A stretch of DNA of 8,741 nucleotides from Gammaproteobacteria bacterium (GTDB lineage Bacteria; Pseudomonadota; Gammaproteobacteria; BMS3Bbin11), in the NCBI GenBank assembly GCA_030636465.1, contig DAOVWW010000045.1:1-8741 (forward strand), given 5' to 3'. Under the pieces are notes generated by a model. That model searched no databases and had not been told where the DNA came from. It saw only the letters and a program-made list of their open reading frames with translations. The position numbers and the translations under genes were made by a program. Shown here one piece after another: positions 1-5,896 of the stretch; the stretch's first letter is position 1, and every line of letters begins with the position of its first letter.

Positions 1-1
1 C

Positions 2-193
2 TCGCGGAAGCATGAATTCGAGGCCGATGACTCTGCAAAAGAAAATGCTGATGCAAAAGACCTCAGCAGTCCCCTGCTAAAGCTGTACCGAGATAACGCG
101 AACACCCTGACACCAGACCCTATACACTCGGCATTTTATGATTCCCACCCACCGGCTTCGATTCGCATCAAGCACCTGCAATCGACTACATAA
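2..193 (+). CDS. M48 family metallopeptidase, C-terminal fragment
   Basis: The reading frame is open from the window edge to a TAA stop and gives 63 C-terminal residues. It begins SRKHEFEAD, which matches the conserved ExxxD segment of M48 (HtpX/Ste24-like) membrane metallopeptidases, where the Glu supplies the third zinc ligand. The HExxH helix and the membrane segments would lie upstream, outside the window. The tail also fits the family: a segment containing LLKLYRDNANTLTPDP, then a conserved ending near FYDSHPPASIRI, as in Ste24-type bacterial peptidases. By family knowledge it is an inner-membrane zinc protease, probably in protein quality control. Its substrate cannot be told from here. 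A c-type cytochrome starts 21 bp downstream on the same strand, so the two are probably co-transcribed. Family assignment is fairly sure; the full gene length is unknown. Confidence 0.82.
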   Translation, partial: SRKHEFEADDSAKENADAKDLSSPLLKLYRDNANTLTPDPIHSAFYDSHPPASIRIKHLQSTT

Positions 194-214
194 ATCTACA
201 CAAGAGATTAAATA

Positions 215-529
215 ATGAACATAAAAGCCTTAACACCTCTGCTATTCATGCTGCCAATAAACCTGATGGCAGCTGCCTTGCTTCCGGGTGATGCGACTAA
301 TGGTGAAAAACTCCACAATGACAACAGTTGCCTGAGCTGTCATGCACAAATGACCGGGGGCAAACCCGATATGTTATATACACGTGCCGCCCGCCGAGTG
401 ACTAATATTGGCGGGCTTATCGGACAAGTCGGTGTTTGCAATAAAATGCAGAAAGTTGGTCTGGATGAAGATGCTGTAAATGATGTAGTGAAATACCTGA
501 ATGAGTCGTTCTATAAATTCAGCGACTAG
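215..529 (+). CDS. small exported c-type cytochrome
   Basis: This 104-residue protein has a hydrophobic N-terminal signal peptide (about residues 1-21, ending near MAAA) and one haem c attachment motif, CLSCH at 39-43, where both Cys bind haem covalently and His43 is the proximal ligand. The distal ligand is unclear; Met46, Met53 and Met78 are candidates. A further Cys (75) is free. The C-terminal pattern (VCNKM, then DVVKYLNESFYKF) is typical of a small monohaem cytochrome family in Beta- and Gammaproteobacteria. It should act as a periplasmic electron carrier; its redox partner is unknown. A purine-rich AAGAGA lies upstream of the ATG. It follows an M48 peptidase by 21 bp and faces the convergent STAS-like gene 24 bp away, with no clear terminator hairpin between them. 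Confidence 0.85.
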   Translation: MNIKALTPLLFMLPINLMAAALLPGDATNGEKLHNDNSCLSCHAQMTGGKPDMLYTRAARRVTNIGGLIGQVGVCNKMQKVGLDEDAVNDVVKYLNESFYKFSD

Positions 530-553
530 CTAGCGGGCAGCGGGCATAGAGAC

Positions 554-925
554 TTATGACTGCTGCTGCAACCACTCCCTGGCTTCATCAACATCCATAA
601 AGACCTTTATATTCATGCCACGGTTTCCTGCTACCAGCACTCCAAAAGCAGCATCCTCATGATTTTCTTCATTCACTACAAAGGCAATCGATAAATCATA
701 AGGCACCAGTGAGACCAGATGCCGCACCATTTCATATTGGCTGACTTTATCCAACACAGCCGTCATTTCGCTTTCATTGACTAGTATGTATTTGCACTGA
801 TTTTCAACACAACTTTTGATCACTGACTGTCCGTAAGCAATGGCCTCGTCGACATTTTCATCAAAACCGCTGGTTGTTACTGTCAGCAGATCTCCATCAA
901 TATCTATCGTGAAATTCAGAGCCAT
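554..925 (-). CDS. SpoIIAA/STAS-like domain protein of unknown function
   Basis: This 123-residue cytosolic protein has no signal peptide or membrane segment. It shows alternating beta strands and helices: an N-terminal beta hairpin with LLTVTTSGF, a central strand KYILVNESEM, a strand IAFVVNE, and a C-terminal F-D-A-WL ending (VFMDVDEAREWLQQ). That architecture, and particularly the ending, resembles SpoIIAA-like/STAS-fold proteins of bacteria. No serine phosphorylation site typical of true anti-sigma antagonists can be confidently identified, so a regulatory role is only inference. It is preceded by AAGGG about 9 nt before the ATG and begins 38 bp after the recR stop on the same strand, so it may be the last gene of the dnaX-ybaB-recR unit. 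It could be an uncharacterised STAS-fold protein unrelated to sigma regulation. Confidence 0.6.
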   Translation of the reverse strand: MALNFTIDIDGDLLTVTTSGFDENVDEAIAYGQSVIKSCVENQCKYILVNESEMTAVLDKVSQYEMVRHLVSLVPYDLSIAFVVNEENHEDAAFGVLVAGNRGMNIKVFMDVDEAREWLQQQS

Positions 926-963
926 AATTACGTTCCCTTATAGCTTTTCATCAAATGCATAGC

Positions 964-1572
964 TTAGACTTTGCGACGCTCATTAATTGCGCGCGCAACG
1001 GTATTGCGGTCAATATACTCCAGCTCACCGCCTACAGGCACGCCACGGGCAATTCGGGTTAGCTTAATGTCTTTAATAACATCTTTACCTGTCAATAAAT
1101 CGGTTAGATACTCTGCCGTAGTTTCCCCTTCTACCGTGAGATTAGTCGCGAGTATCACCTCCTCGATCTCAAATTCTTCCAATACTTCCAGCAGACGATC
1201 AATACCCAGATTATCGGGACCAATACCATCCAGCGGCGAGATGGTACCCATCAGTACAAAATAACCGCCTTTGTAACTGCCTGTTTGCTCAATTGCCTCA
1301 AGGTCCGCAGGCGTCTCAACTATACACAGCTGCTTATGCTGGCGCGAAGGCGAAGAACATAAAGTACAAAGTTCTGTTTCACTAAGATTGTTACAGCGTC
1401 GGCAATGCTGAATAGAATCCAGGGCATGATTCAGGGCTGAAGCAATCGCCCTGGCACCCTGCCTGTCGCGTTCAATAAGATAGTAGGCCATACGCTGCGC
1501 CGACTTTGGCCCTACACCAGGCAGGCATGCTAGTGCTGTTCGCAGATTCTCGATGGCGTGGGCTGTAGACAT
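964..1572 (-). CDS. recR: recombination mediator protein RecR
   Basis: RecR, with RecO and RecF, loads RecA onto single-stranded gaps coated by SSB during recombinational repair; it forms a ring-shaped clamp on DNA. The 202 residues are standard length. Domains in order: a helix-hairpin-helix (LPGVGPKSAQRMA, 17-29), a four-cysteine zinc finger (C57xxC60...C69xxC72), a Toprim domain from about 80 (starting LCIVETPADLEAIE, with the acidic segment LEEFEIEEVILATN), and a glycine-rich C-terminal segment (ARGVPVGGELEYID) followed by the conserved AINERR-type tail. It starts 16 bp after the ybaB stop. The Shine-Dalgarno is poor, which suggests translational coupling to ybaB. Gene order ybaB-recR is widely conserved. 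All key residues are present. Confidence 0.97.
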   Translation of the reverse strand: MSTAHAIENLRTALACLPGVGPKSAQRMAYYLIERDRQGARAIASALNHALDSIQHCRRCNNLSETELCTLCSSPSRQHKQLCIVETPADLEAIEQTGSYKGGYFVLMGTISPLDGIGPDNLGIDRLLEVLEEFEIEEVILATNLTVEGETTAEYLTDLLTGKDVIKDIKLTRIARGVPVGGELEYIDRNTVARAINERRKV

Positions 1573-1588
1573 AGTCGTTTCAGGTCGA

Positions 1589-1912
1589 TCAGAAAGGTAG
1601 ATTCATACCAGCTGGCAATCCCATGCCGGCAGTCATACCTGACATCTTTTCCTGTGTCGTCGATTCAGCCTTGCGTACCGCATCATTGATAGCTGCCGCC
1701 ACCAGATCTTCGATCACGGCCTTTTCTTCGGTCATTAAATCATCATCAATACTGACTTTGCGAACATCATGCCTGCAGGTCATAGTGATAGTCACCAGGC
1801 CACCACCTGAGCTGCCTTCAACTTCCAAACTTGCAAGTTCTTCCTGTGCCTTCTGCATTTTTTCCTGCATGGCCTGAGCCTGCTTCATGATATTTCCTAA
1901 ACCACCTTTCAT
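1589..1912 (-). CDS. ybaB: YbaB/EbfC family nucleoid-associated protein
   Basis: This is a small dimeric DNA-binding protein of the YbaB/EbfC family, a nucleoid-associated protein usually encoded between dnaX and recR. The 107-residue form starts [20 protein letters not shown], closely matching the E. coli protein; the long N-terminal helix is rich in Met, Gln and Lys, and the C-terminus ends with a Gly/Met-rich tail and LPF. The frame can be extended by 13 codons to 1951. I chose 1912 because the extension is not family-like, overlaps a hairpin (1942-1958), and a strong ACGGAG lies 7 nt before the ATG at 1912. It lies 62 bp after dnaX and 16 bp before recR on the same strand. Confidence 0.93.
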   Translation of the reverse strand: MKGGLGNIMKQAQAMQEKMQKAQEELASLEVEGSSGGGLVTITMTCRHDVRKVSIDDDLMTEEKAVIEDLVAAAINDAVRKAESTTQEKMSGMTAGMGLPAGMNLPF

Positions 1913-1919
1913 AATAAAA

Positions 1920-1925
1920 CTCCGT
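1920..1925 (-). promoter_or_regulatory. Shine-Dalgarno site fixing the ybaB start
   Basis: Read on the minus strand, ACGGAG lies 7 nt upstream of the ATG at 1912-1910. This places the ybaB start at 1912 rather than at the in-frame ATG 39 bp upstream, for which I see no comparable ribosome binding site. Confidence 0.7.
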
Positions 1926-1941
1926 ATATTTTTCGAAAATG

Positions 1942-1958
1942 CCGGCTTCACCAGCCGG
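1942..1958 (-). other. small hairpin between dnaX and ybaB
   Basis: CCGGCT and AGCCGG form a perfect 6-bp stem with a 5-nt loop in the dnaX-ybaB gap. On the minus strand it is followed by CATTTTCG, so the T-run is too short for a convincing intrinsic terminator. It could be an mRNA processing or stability element, or a weak attenuator that lowers readthrough from dnaX into ybaB-recR. Confidence 0.4.
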
Positions 1959-1974
1959 TTAGATTGTCCTGTCT

Positions 1975-3762
1975 TTAATTTACTGGCCTGATAGATGCAG
2001 GTGAAACACTGGCACCAAAGGAATCGATAATATTGTTTACTGTCTTATCGGATCGTATGGATAGTTCCGCAGCCTGTTGCCGTTCATTCTGCAACCGTTT
2101 TTTCTGTTGAGCTGGAGTTTCCACCACAGGTTTATCGACACGAATACTGATTTTCAGATTATCACCGAGAGTATTTTTCAAAGACTTAATCAGCTCTTTT
2201 TCCCGTGTATCAGAATAAATAGCGCCCTGATCAACATCCATAAGCAGGTCAAGACGGATGTCATTCCAAACTGCAGGTGACATATGTAATGCCATTTGTT
2301 TGGTCATGCCTGTCAAAGCCAGCGACTCAATCAGTTCCGACCAGTTTTTATCCGTGCTTGATGCAACAGCCGTGTTGTCTTTTACTTCATCTATCAGCAC
2401 TGATGGCTCACTGACTTTTGCAGCCTGAACAGACTGATTTGGGCCATCGTCAATTATTGGAGCGCTACTTTCTATCGCCCCGGGATAAGGTTCAGACTGA
2501 GTTTCAGGCTGAAAACACTCTTGAACCTGCGGTGGCTCTGCACTCATTACTGGAGCCTGCTTGCTGAAATTTCTCTGGGCTGGCGCCTGCTGTTGAGCAC
2601 CACTGCGACTATCTGTTTTATTACTTGATGGACTATTTACTGGTTGTTTAGTAGATGTGCCTGCAGGTTCAGCGGGCTGATCCGGTTTGAATGCGAGTAA
2701 GCGTAACATCAGCATTTCAAAACCGGTACGGGTATCAGGTGCCAGGGGTAAATCACGCTTACCCGTTAAACATATCTGGTAGAACAACTGTAAGGCTTCC
2801 GCACTGAAGGCTCCACTGATTTGTTCCAGCCATTGTTTATCCAGGCTACGCTGTGCAACTATTGCCGGAGCCTGCTGAGCCAAAGAGAGCTGATAAAAGC
2901 TGCCAAGCAACTCATCAAGTACCATATTGAAGTCCGGACTGCGGTCTGCTGCATCATCGATGGCTTTAAACAACAGGTCTGTGTCATCTTTTGCCAGGCT
3001 TTCAACCAGTGCATGGATATATTGCTGTTCAATACTGCCAAGCATTTTTCTGATGTCGTCTTTATTAACCTTGCCGGCTCCAAAAGCAATGGCCTGATCA
3101 AGTAAACTAAGCCCGTCACGCATACTGCCATCGGCACTACGGGCGAGCAGGTCCAGTGCTTCATCATCACTTTCGATTTTTTCTTCATGCAGTATATGCG
3201 CAAGCTGTGATTTGATCTGATCGGGTTCAAGACGTTTCAGATTAAACTGTAGGCAACGTGACAAAACAGTCACCGGCAGCTTTTGGGGGTCGGTGGTAGC
3301 AAGTAGAAATTTTACATGGTCTGGTGGTTCTTCCAGTGTTTTCAGCAAGGCATTGAAGCTGTGTTTAGAAAGCATATGCACTTCGTCAATCAGGTAGACC
3401 TTGTAACGTCCACTAGTTGGAAGATACTGAACGTTGTCGAGCAGTTCCCGGGTATCATCAACCTTGGTTTTCGATGCCGCATCAACCTCAATCAGGTCGA
3501 TAAAGCGGCCTTCGTCAACCGCCAGGCAGCTCGCACACTGGCCACAGGGGTTTGAACTAATTCCTTCTTCACAGTTCAGCGCCTTGGCTAGTATTCTTGC
3601 AATCGTCGTTTTGCCAACACCGCGGGTGCCGGTAAATAACAGGGCATGATGCAGGCGGTCACTGTCGAGGGCATGAGAAAGTGACTGTAAAATATGCTGC
3701 TGGCCAACAACTTCACTGAAATTACCAGGCCGCCATTTTCGAGCTAGAACTTTATATGACAT
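1975..3762 (-). CDS. dnaX: DNA polymerase III subunit tau (clamp loader)
   Basis: This is the ATPase subunit of the clamp loader, which places the beta clamp on primed DNA; the full-length tau form also binds the polymerase core and the DnaB helicase. The 595-residue protein starts [12 protein letters not shown] as in E. coli. Visible motifs: Walker [10 protein letters not shown] (45-53), zinc-binding Cys64, Cys73, Cys76 and Cys79, Walker B DEVH (126-129), sensor 1 around [11 protein letters not shown] (153-163), and the SRC motif (168-170). A Pro/Gln/Ser-rich linker spans about 365-465, then the tau-specific C-terminal domain with ETPAQQKKR and a conserved end (IIDSFGASV...SIRP). I see no A AAA AAG-type slippery heptamer in the linker, so a frameshifted gamma product is not evident. 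The start region is duplicated (see the 13-bp repeat). It lies downstream of the SRP RNA on the same strand, with a MITE-like element between. Confidence 0.97.
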   Translation of the reverse strand: MSYKVLARKWRPGNFSEVVGQQHILQSLSHALDSDRLHHALLFTGTRGVGKTTIARILAKALNCEEGISSNPCGQCASCLAVDEGRFIDLIEVDAASKTKVDDTRELLDNVQYLPTSGRYKVYLIDEVHMLSKHSFNALLKTLEEPPDHVKFLLATTDPQKLPVTVLSRCLQFNLKRLEPDQIKSQLAHILHEEKIESDDEALDLLARSADGSMRDGLSLLDQAIAFGAGKVNKDDIRKMLGSIEQQYIHALVESLAKDDTDLLFKAIDDAADRSPDFNMVLDELLGSFYQLSLAQQAPAIVAQRSLDKQWLEQISGAFSAEALQLFYQICLTGKRDLPLAPDTRTGFEMLMLRLLAFKPDQPAEPAGTSTKQPVNSPSSNKTDSRSGAQQQAPAQRNFSKQAPVMSAEPPQVQECFQPETQSEPYPGAIESSAPIIDDGPNQSVQAAKVSEPSVLIDEVKDNTAVASSTDKNWSELIESLALTGMTKQMALHMSPAVWNDIRLDLLMDVDQGAIYSDTREKELIKSLKNTLGDNLKISIRVDKPVVETPAQQKKRLQNERQQAAELSIRSDKTVNNIIDSFGASVSPASIRPVN

Positions 3763-3775
3763 CTTTATACGACAT
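3750..3775 (-). repeat. 13-bp tandem duplication of the dnaX start, creating a decoy ATG
   Basis: On the minus strand, ATGTCGTATAAAG (3775-3763) is directly followed by ATGTCATATAAAG (3762-3750), the true dnaX start; 12 of 13 bases match. Because 13 is not a multiple of three, the upstream ATG is out of frame. It reads seven codons, MSYKDVI, and stops at TAA (3754-3752) inside dnaX. The best Shine-Dalgarno, AGGA at 3786-3783, is 7 nt from the upstream ATG but 20 nt from the dnaX ATG. Ribosomes may therefore initiate first on the short frame and reach dnaX by reinitiation or sliding. The duplication is directly visible; the translational effect is inference. Confidence 0.75.
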
Positions 3776-3885
3776 AAAGTAATCCTGAATATTTCTCAGT
3801 GAGAAGAAACCATTATGGGTCTTTACTGGCAAAGGCAGCTTCATTAATCTATTGAAAAGGCCCGTTACATTCGTATAAATACTAA

Positions 3886-4044
3886 GGAAGCTCTGATTAA
3901 TTCTGAAGGAAGTAGCTTGCGATCTAAAACATTCAGGTTTGAGGCGTAAGCCGCACGTAATAGCTGGCTATTGCGAAGGCTTACAACGAAAAAACTGGGT
4001 TTTTTAGGCGTAAGGTACGAGTTCATGAATTAATCAGAGCTTCC
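3886..4044. mobile_element. MITE-like element 1 (159 bp, 18-bp terminal inverted repeats)
   Basis: GGAAGCTCTGATTAATTC at 3886-3903 is repeated as its perfect reverse complement at 4027-4044. The element is flanked on both sides by CTAA (3882-3885 and 4045-4048), which looks like a 4-bp target-site duplication. No transposase frame fits within 159 bp, so it is non-autonomous. Inside are a palindromic core (3956-3978) shared with the element at 7340-7549, and an A/T hairpin, AAAAAAC-TGG-GTTTTTT (3989-4005), that could act as a terminator in either direction. It sits about 16 bp beyond the SRP RNA 3' end and 120 bp ahead of dnaX, so it separates these two minus-strand genes. The parent transposon family is not identified. 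Confidence 0.8.
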
Positions 4045-4060
4045 CTAATAAGAAAATATT

Positions 4061-4176
4061 GGTGGCGGATCAGGACAGCCTTTCCTTAACACCCGAATCT
4101 ACTGCTGCGGCTGCTTCCTTCCAGATCTGACCGGGTTCACAGCGTATCGTCGTTAAAGGGGCCAACCATCACCGCC
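4061..4176 (-). ncRNA. ffs: signal recognition particle RNA, bacterial small type (4.5S RNA)
   Basis: With Ffh this RNA directs nascent membrane proteins to FtsY and the translocon. The hallmark apical region is present on the minus strand at 4132-4109: GGTCAGATCTGGAAGGAAGC followed by AGCC, almost identical to E. coli 4.5S RNA, including the GGAA tetraloop and the asymmetric loop that bind the Ffh M domain. The ends GGCGG (4176-4172) and CCGCC (4068-4064), followed by ACC, pair to close the rod, giving about 116 nt against 114 in E. coli. The exact ends are estimated. A weak TAAAAT -10 candidate (4219-4214) would give a leader of about 30 nt, compatible with RNase P processing of the 5' end as in E. 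coli. ffs next to dnaX is a known gene order. MITE-like element 1 lies just downstream. Confidence 0.93.
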
Positions 4177-4305
4177 ATTGAGAACATCTCCACTCAGTGA
4201 AAATGCTCGATGAATTTTAGCGATTGTTTGTGATATAAACCAGTTAAATAAAAAAAAGTTTTATGTTTAAAGATAAAATACGTTAAAACTTCGAAATACA
4301 AGCTA

Positions 4306-5244
4306 ATGATGCTCAGTAAAAACAAACCACTACCCTCAGATTCTGATCAAAATCGAATTTTCATCATCGGCTACGGTGATATTGGCCGGCGTGTAGCAAA
4401 ACTATACCTGGCAGATGGAGTAACAGTGACAGGGCTCGCCCGTTCCTCAAATTCTATCAAGTTGATGGTAGATGATAAGGTAGTTCCTGTTGCAGCTGAC
4501 CTGGATGACGAAAACAGCCTGTCCGGGTTATCATTTACCGCAGCCAGGGTTCTGTACTTTGCTCCCCCACCCTCAGTTGGTCGTGCTGACCCACGGATGA
4601 AAAACTTCCTTACCTGCCTCGACGAAGATAACTTGCCGAGGAAAATAATATATATAAGTACTTCCGGGGTTTATGGTGATCAGTCCGGACAATGGGTAAC
4701 TGAAAACACACCACCTAAACCCGGCGCTGACCGTTCATTTCGCCGCCTGGATGCAGAAACTCAACTGCAAAGATTTGGTCACGAACAAAATGTGGAGACC
4801 GTGATTCTGCGCGTCGGCGGTATCTATGGGCCGGGCCGGTTGCCAGAACAGAGAATCAGGAAAGCTATCCCGGTACTAAAACCGGAATTAGCCCCCAAAA
4901 CCAACCGTATTCATGCTGACGACCTGGCAAACATTTGCGTAGCTGCGGAGAAATACGGGCGAGATGGAGAGGTCTACAATGTCAGCGATGGTTGTGACAG
5001 CAATATGACAGAATATTTTTTTCAGGTCGCCAGACACCTGGGCTTAGCTGAGCCGCCTACTATCGAGTGGGACGAAGCAGAAGCCACTCTAAGTAAAGGG
5101 ATGCTTTCCTATCTACGGGAATCACGACGCATGGATAACAGCAAAATGCTGAAAGAACTACATGTCACGTTAAAATATCCACAACTTTTAAGCGGACTTA
5201 CTGGTATTATGACCTCGTCTATACCAAATAAAGATAATACTTGA
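4306..5244 (+). CDS. SDR-family NAD(P)-dependent epimerase-like protein (YeeZ type)
   Basis: This 312-residue protein is a Rossmann-fold extended short-chain dehydrogenase relative. The nucleotide-binding motif GYGDIG is at 22-27 after a beta strand (IFII). STSGVYG (118-124) and LRVGGIYGPGR (168-178) match the active-site strand and substrate region of nucleotide-sugar epimerase-like proteins, and RIHADDLA (201-208) is also typical. The canonical YxxxK pair is not seen; Phe145 and Asp149 appear to fall where Tyr and Lys would be expected, so classical catalysis is doubtful. The family includes poorly characterised YeeZ-type proteins, and the substrate is unknown. The start is the first of two consecutive ATG codons; no strong Shine-Dalgarno helps choose between them. 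It is divergent from ffs, with an A/T-rich gap of about 130 bp. tusE follows 49 bp downstream. Confidence 0.83.
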   Translation: MMLSKNKPLPSDSDQNRIFIIGYGDIGRRVAKLYLADGVTVTGLARSSNSIKLMVDDKVVPVAADLDDENSLSGLSFTAARVLYFAPPPSVGRADPRMKNFLTCLDEDNLPRKIIYISTSGVYGDQSGQWVTENTPPKPGADRSFRRLDAETQLQRFGHEQNVETVILRVGGIYGPGRLPEQRIRKAIPVLKPELAPKTNRIHADDLANICVAAEKYGRDGEVYNVSDGCDSNMTEYFFQVARHLGLAEPPTIEWDEAEATLSKGMLSYLRESRRMDNSKMLKELHVTLKYPQLLSGLTGIMTSSIPNKDNT

Positions 5245-5250
5245 TATAAT
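5242..5250 (+). promoter_or_regulatory. extended -10 promoter candidate for tusE
   Basis: TGATATAAT is an exact extended -10 (TGn followed by consensus TATAAT). Its TGA is also the stop codon of the SDR gene. A start site near 5257 would leave a leader of about 37 nt before tusE. No good -35 is visible, as is usual for extended -10 promoters. The function is inferred from sequence only. Confidence 0.45.
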
Positions 5251-5293
5251 TAGTCAACTATTATGTAAATACTGAAATTTTGAGGATTTATCA

Positions 5294-5629
5294 ATGCAGG
5301 CAGAAGTCAATGGACAGGTTATCGAACTCAGTGAAGCGGGATGGTTACTCAACCTGGAAGAATGGAGCGAAGAGCTTGCAGCTCAGATCGCTATTACTGA
5401 AAAAGTACCTGAACTCACAGAAGAACACTGGGACATCATCAACGAAGCTCGCGAATTTTTTACCGACAACGGCAAGGTTGCAGAGCCACGCGCATTTTCT
5501 AAGCTAATGAAAAAGAAATACGGTAAAGATCGCAGTGACCAGAAGTATATATACTCCCTGTTTCCTACAGGTCTGATCAAATGTGCCAACAAAATTGCTG
5601 GTTTACCCCGACCAAAAGGCTGTAGCTAA
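5294..5629 (+). CDS. tusE: TusE/DsrC/DsvC family sulfur relay protein
   Basis: TusE accepts persulfide sulfur from TusBCD and passes it to MnmA for 2-thiolation of tRNA wobble uridine; DsrC homologues serve dissimilatory sulfur metabolism. The 111-residue length, the segments EEHWDIINEAREFFTDNG and YIYSLFPTGLIKCANKIAG, and the end GLPRPKGCS are diagnostic. Cys110 is the penultimate persulfide-carrying Cys. True DsrC has a second Cys 11 residues before it; here that position is Asn, as expected for a TusE-like protein, but a Cys stands two residues earlier (Cys97). No dsr, tusBCD or rdsr genes are in view, so TusE is the better name. GAGG lies 8-9 nt before the ATG. A strong terminator follows 20 bp after the stop, so tusE ends its transcript. 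Confidence 0.88.
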   Translation: MQAEVNGQVIELSEAGWLLNLEEWSEELAAQIAITEKVPELTEEHWDIINEAREFFTDNGKVAEPRAFSKLMKKKYGKDRSDQKYIYSLFPTGLIKCANKIAGLPRPKGCS

Positions 5630-5648
5630 CAACCGCTCAAGTTCGTCT

Positions 5649-5676
5649 AAGGCCATCTTTAAGATGGCCTTTTTAT
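5649..5676 (+). terminator. intrinsic terminator after tusE
   Basis: GGCCATC (5651-5657), loop TTTAA and GATGGCC (5663-5669) form a perfect 7-bp GC-rich stem, extended by flanking A-T pairs, and are followed by TTTTT and TATT. It lies 20 bp after the tusE stop. The 220 bp from here to the mltF start hold no gene I can support; they are A/T rich and contain an 11-bp direct repeat, CCTGTTTCATT, about 60 bp apart. Confidence 0.9.
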
Positions 5677-5896
5677 TGGCCTGTTTCATTTCCCAGAGAA
5701 ACTTTTTTACCTCCTGCTTCAATACCCGGATATCATTTTTATACCTGTTTCATTGAGTAGATTCTTTTACACTACTCCTGCATCGAATTTAATATGAAAT
5801 AATATCCCTGCCAGTAGTACTTATGCTAAGTTCTACTCTATGAAAAATATTCACCTCCCCTACTGAACGCAGAAAAAAAGGCTGATTAACTAAACT

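Noticed and set aside
1913..1951. N-terminal extension of ybaB to an ATG at 1951
   Set aside because: The 13 extra residues are not family-like, overlap a hairpin, and the strong ACGGAG serves the ATG at 1912.
3776..3885. Promoter for dnaX (CATAAT on the minus strand near 3810-3820)
   Set aside because: No acceptable -35 at the right distance; not strong enough to list.
3886..4044. Reading the repeats as a CRISPR array
   Set aside because: There are only paired inverted termini and a single core copy, with no regularly spaced direct repeats.
5280..5507. Plus-strand 75-codon frame overlapping tusE
   Set aside because: It overlaps tusE in another frame; the tusE frame has clear family motifs and the ribosome binding site.
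5677..5896. The 220-bp gap between the tusE terminator and mltF searched for a small gene, RNA or MITE
   Set aside because: No coding frame with a ribosome binding site, no inverted termini and no RNA motif; only an 11-bp direct repeat of doubtful meaning.
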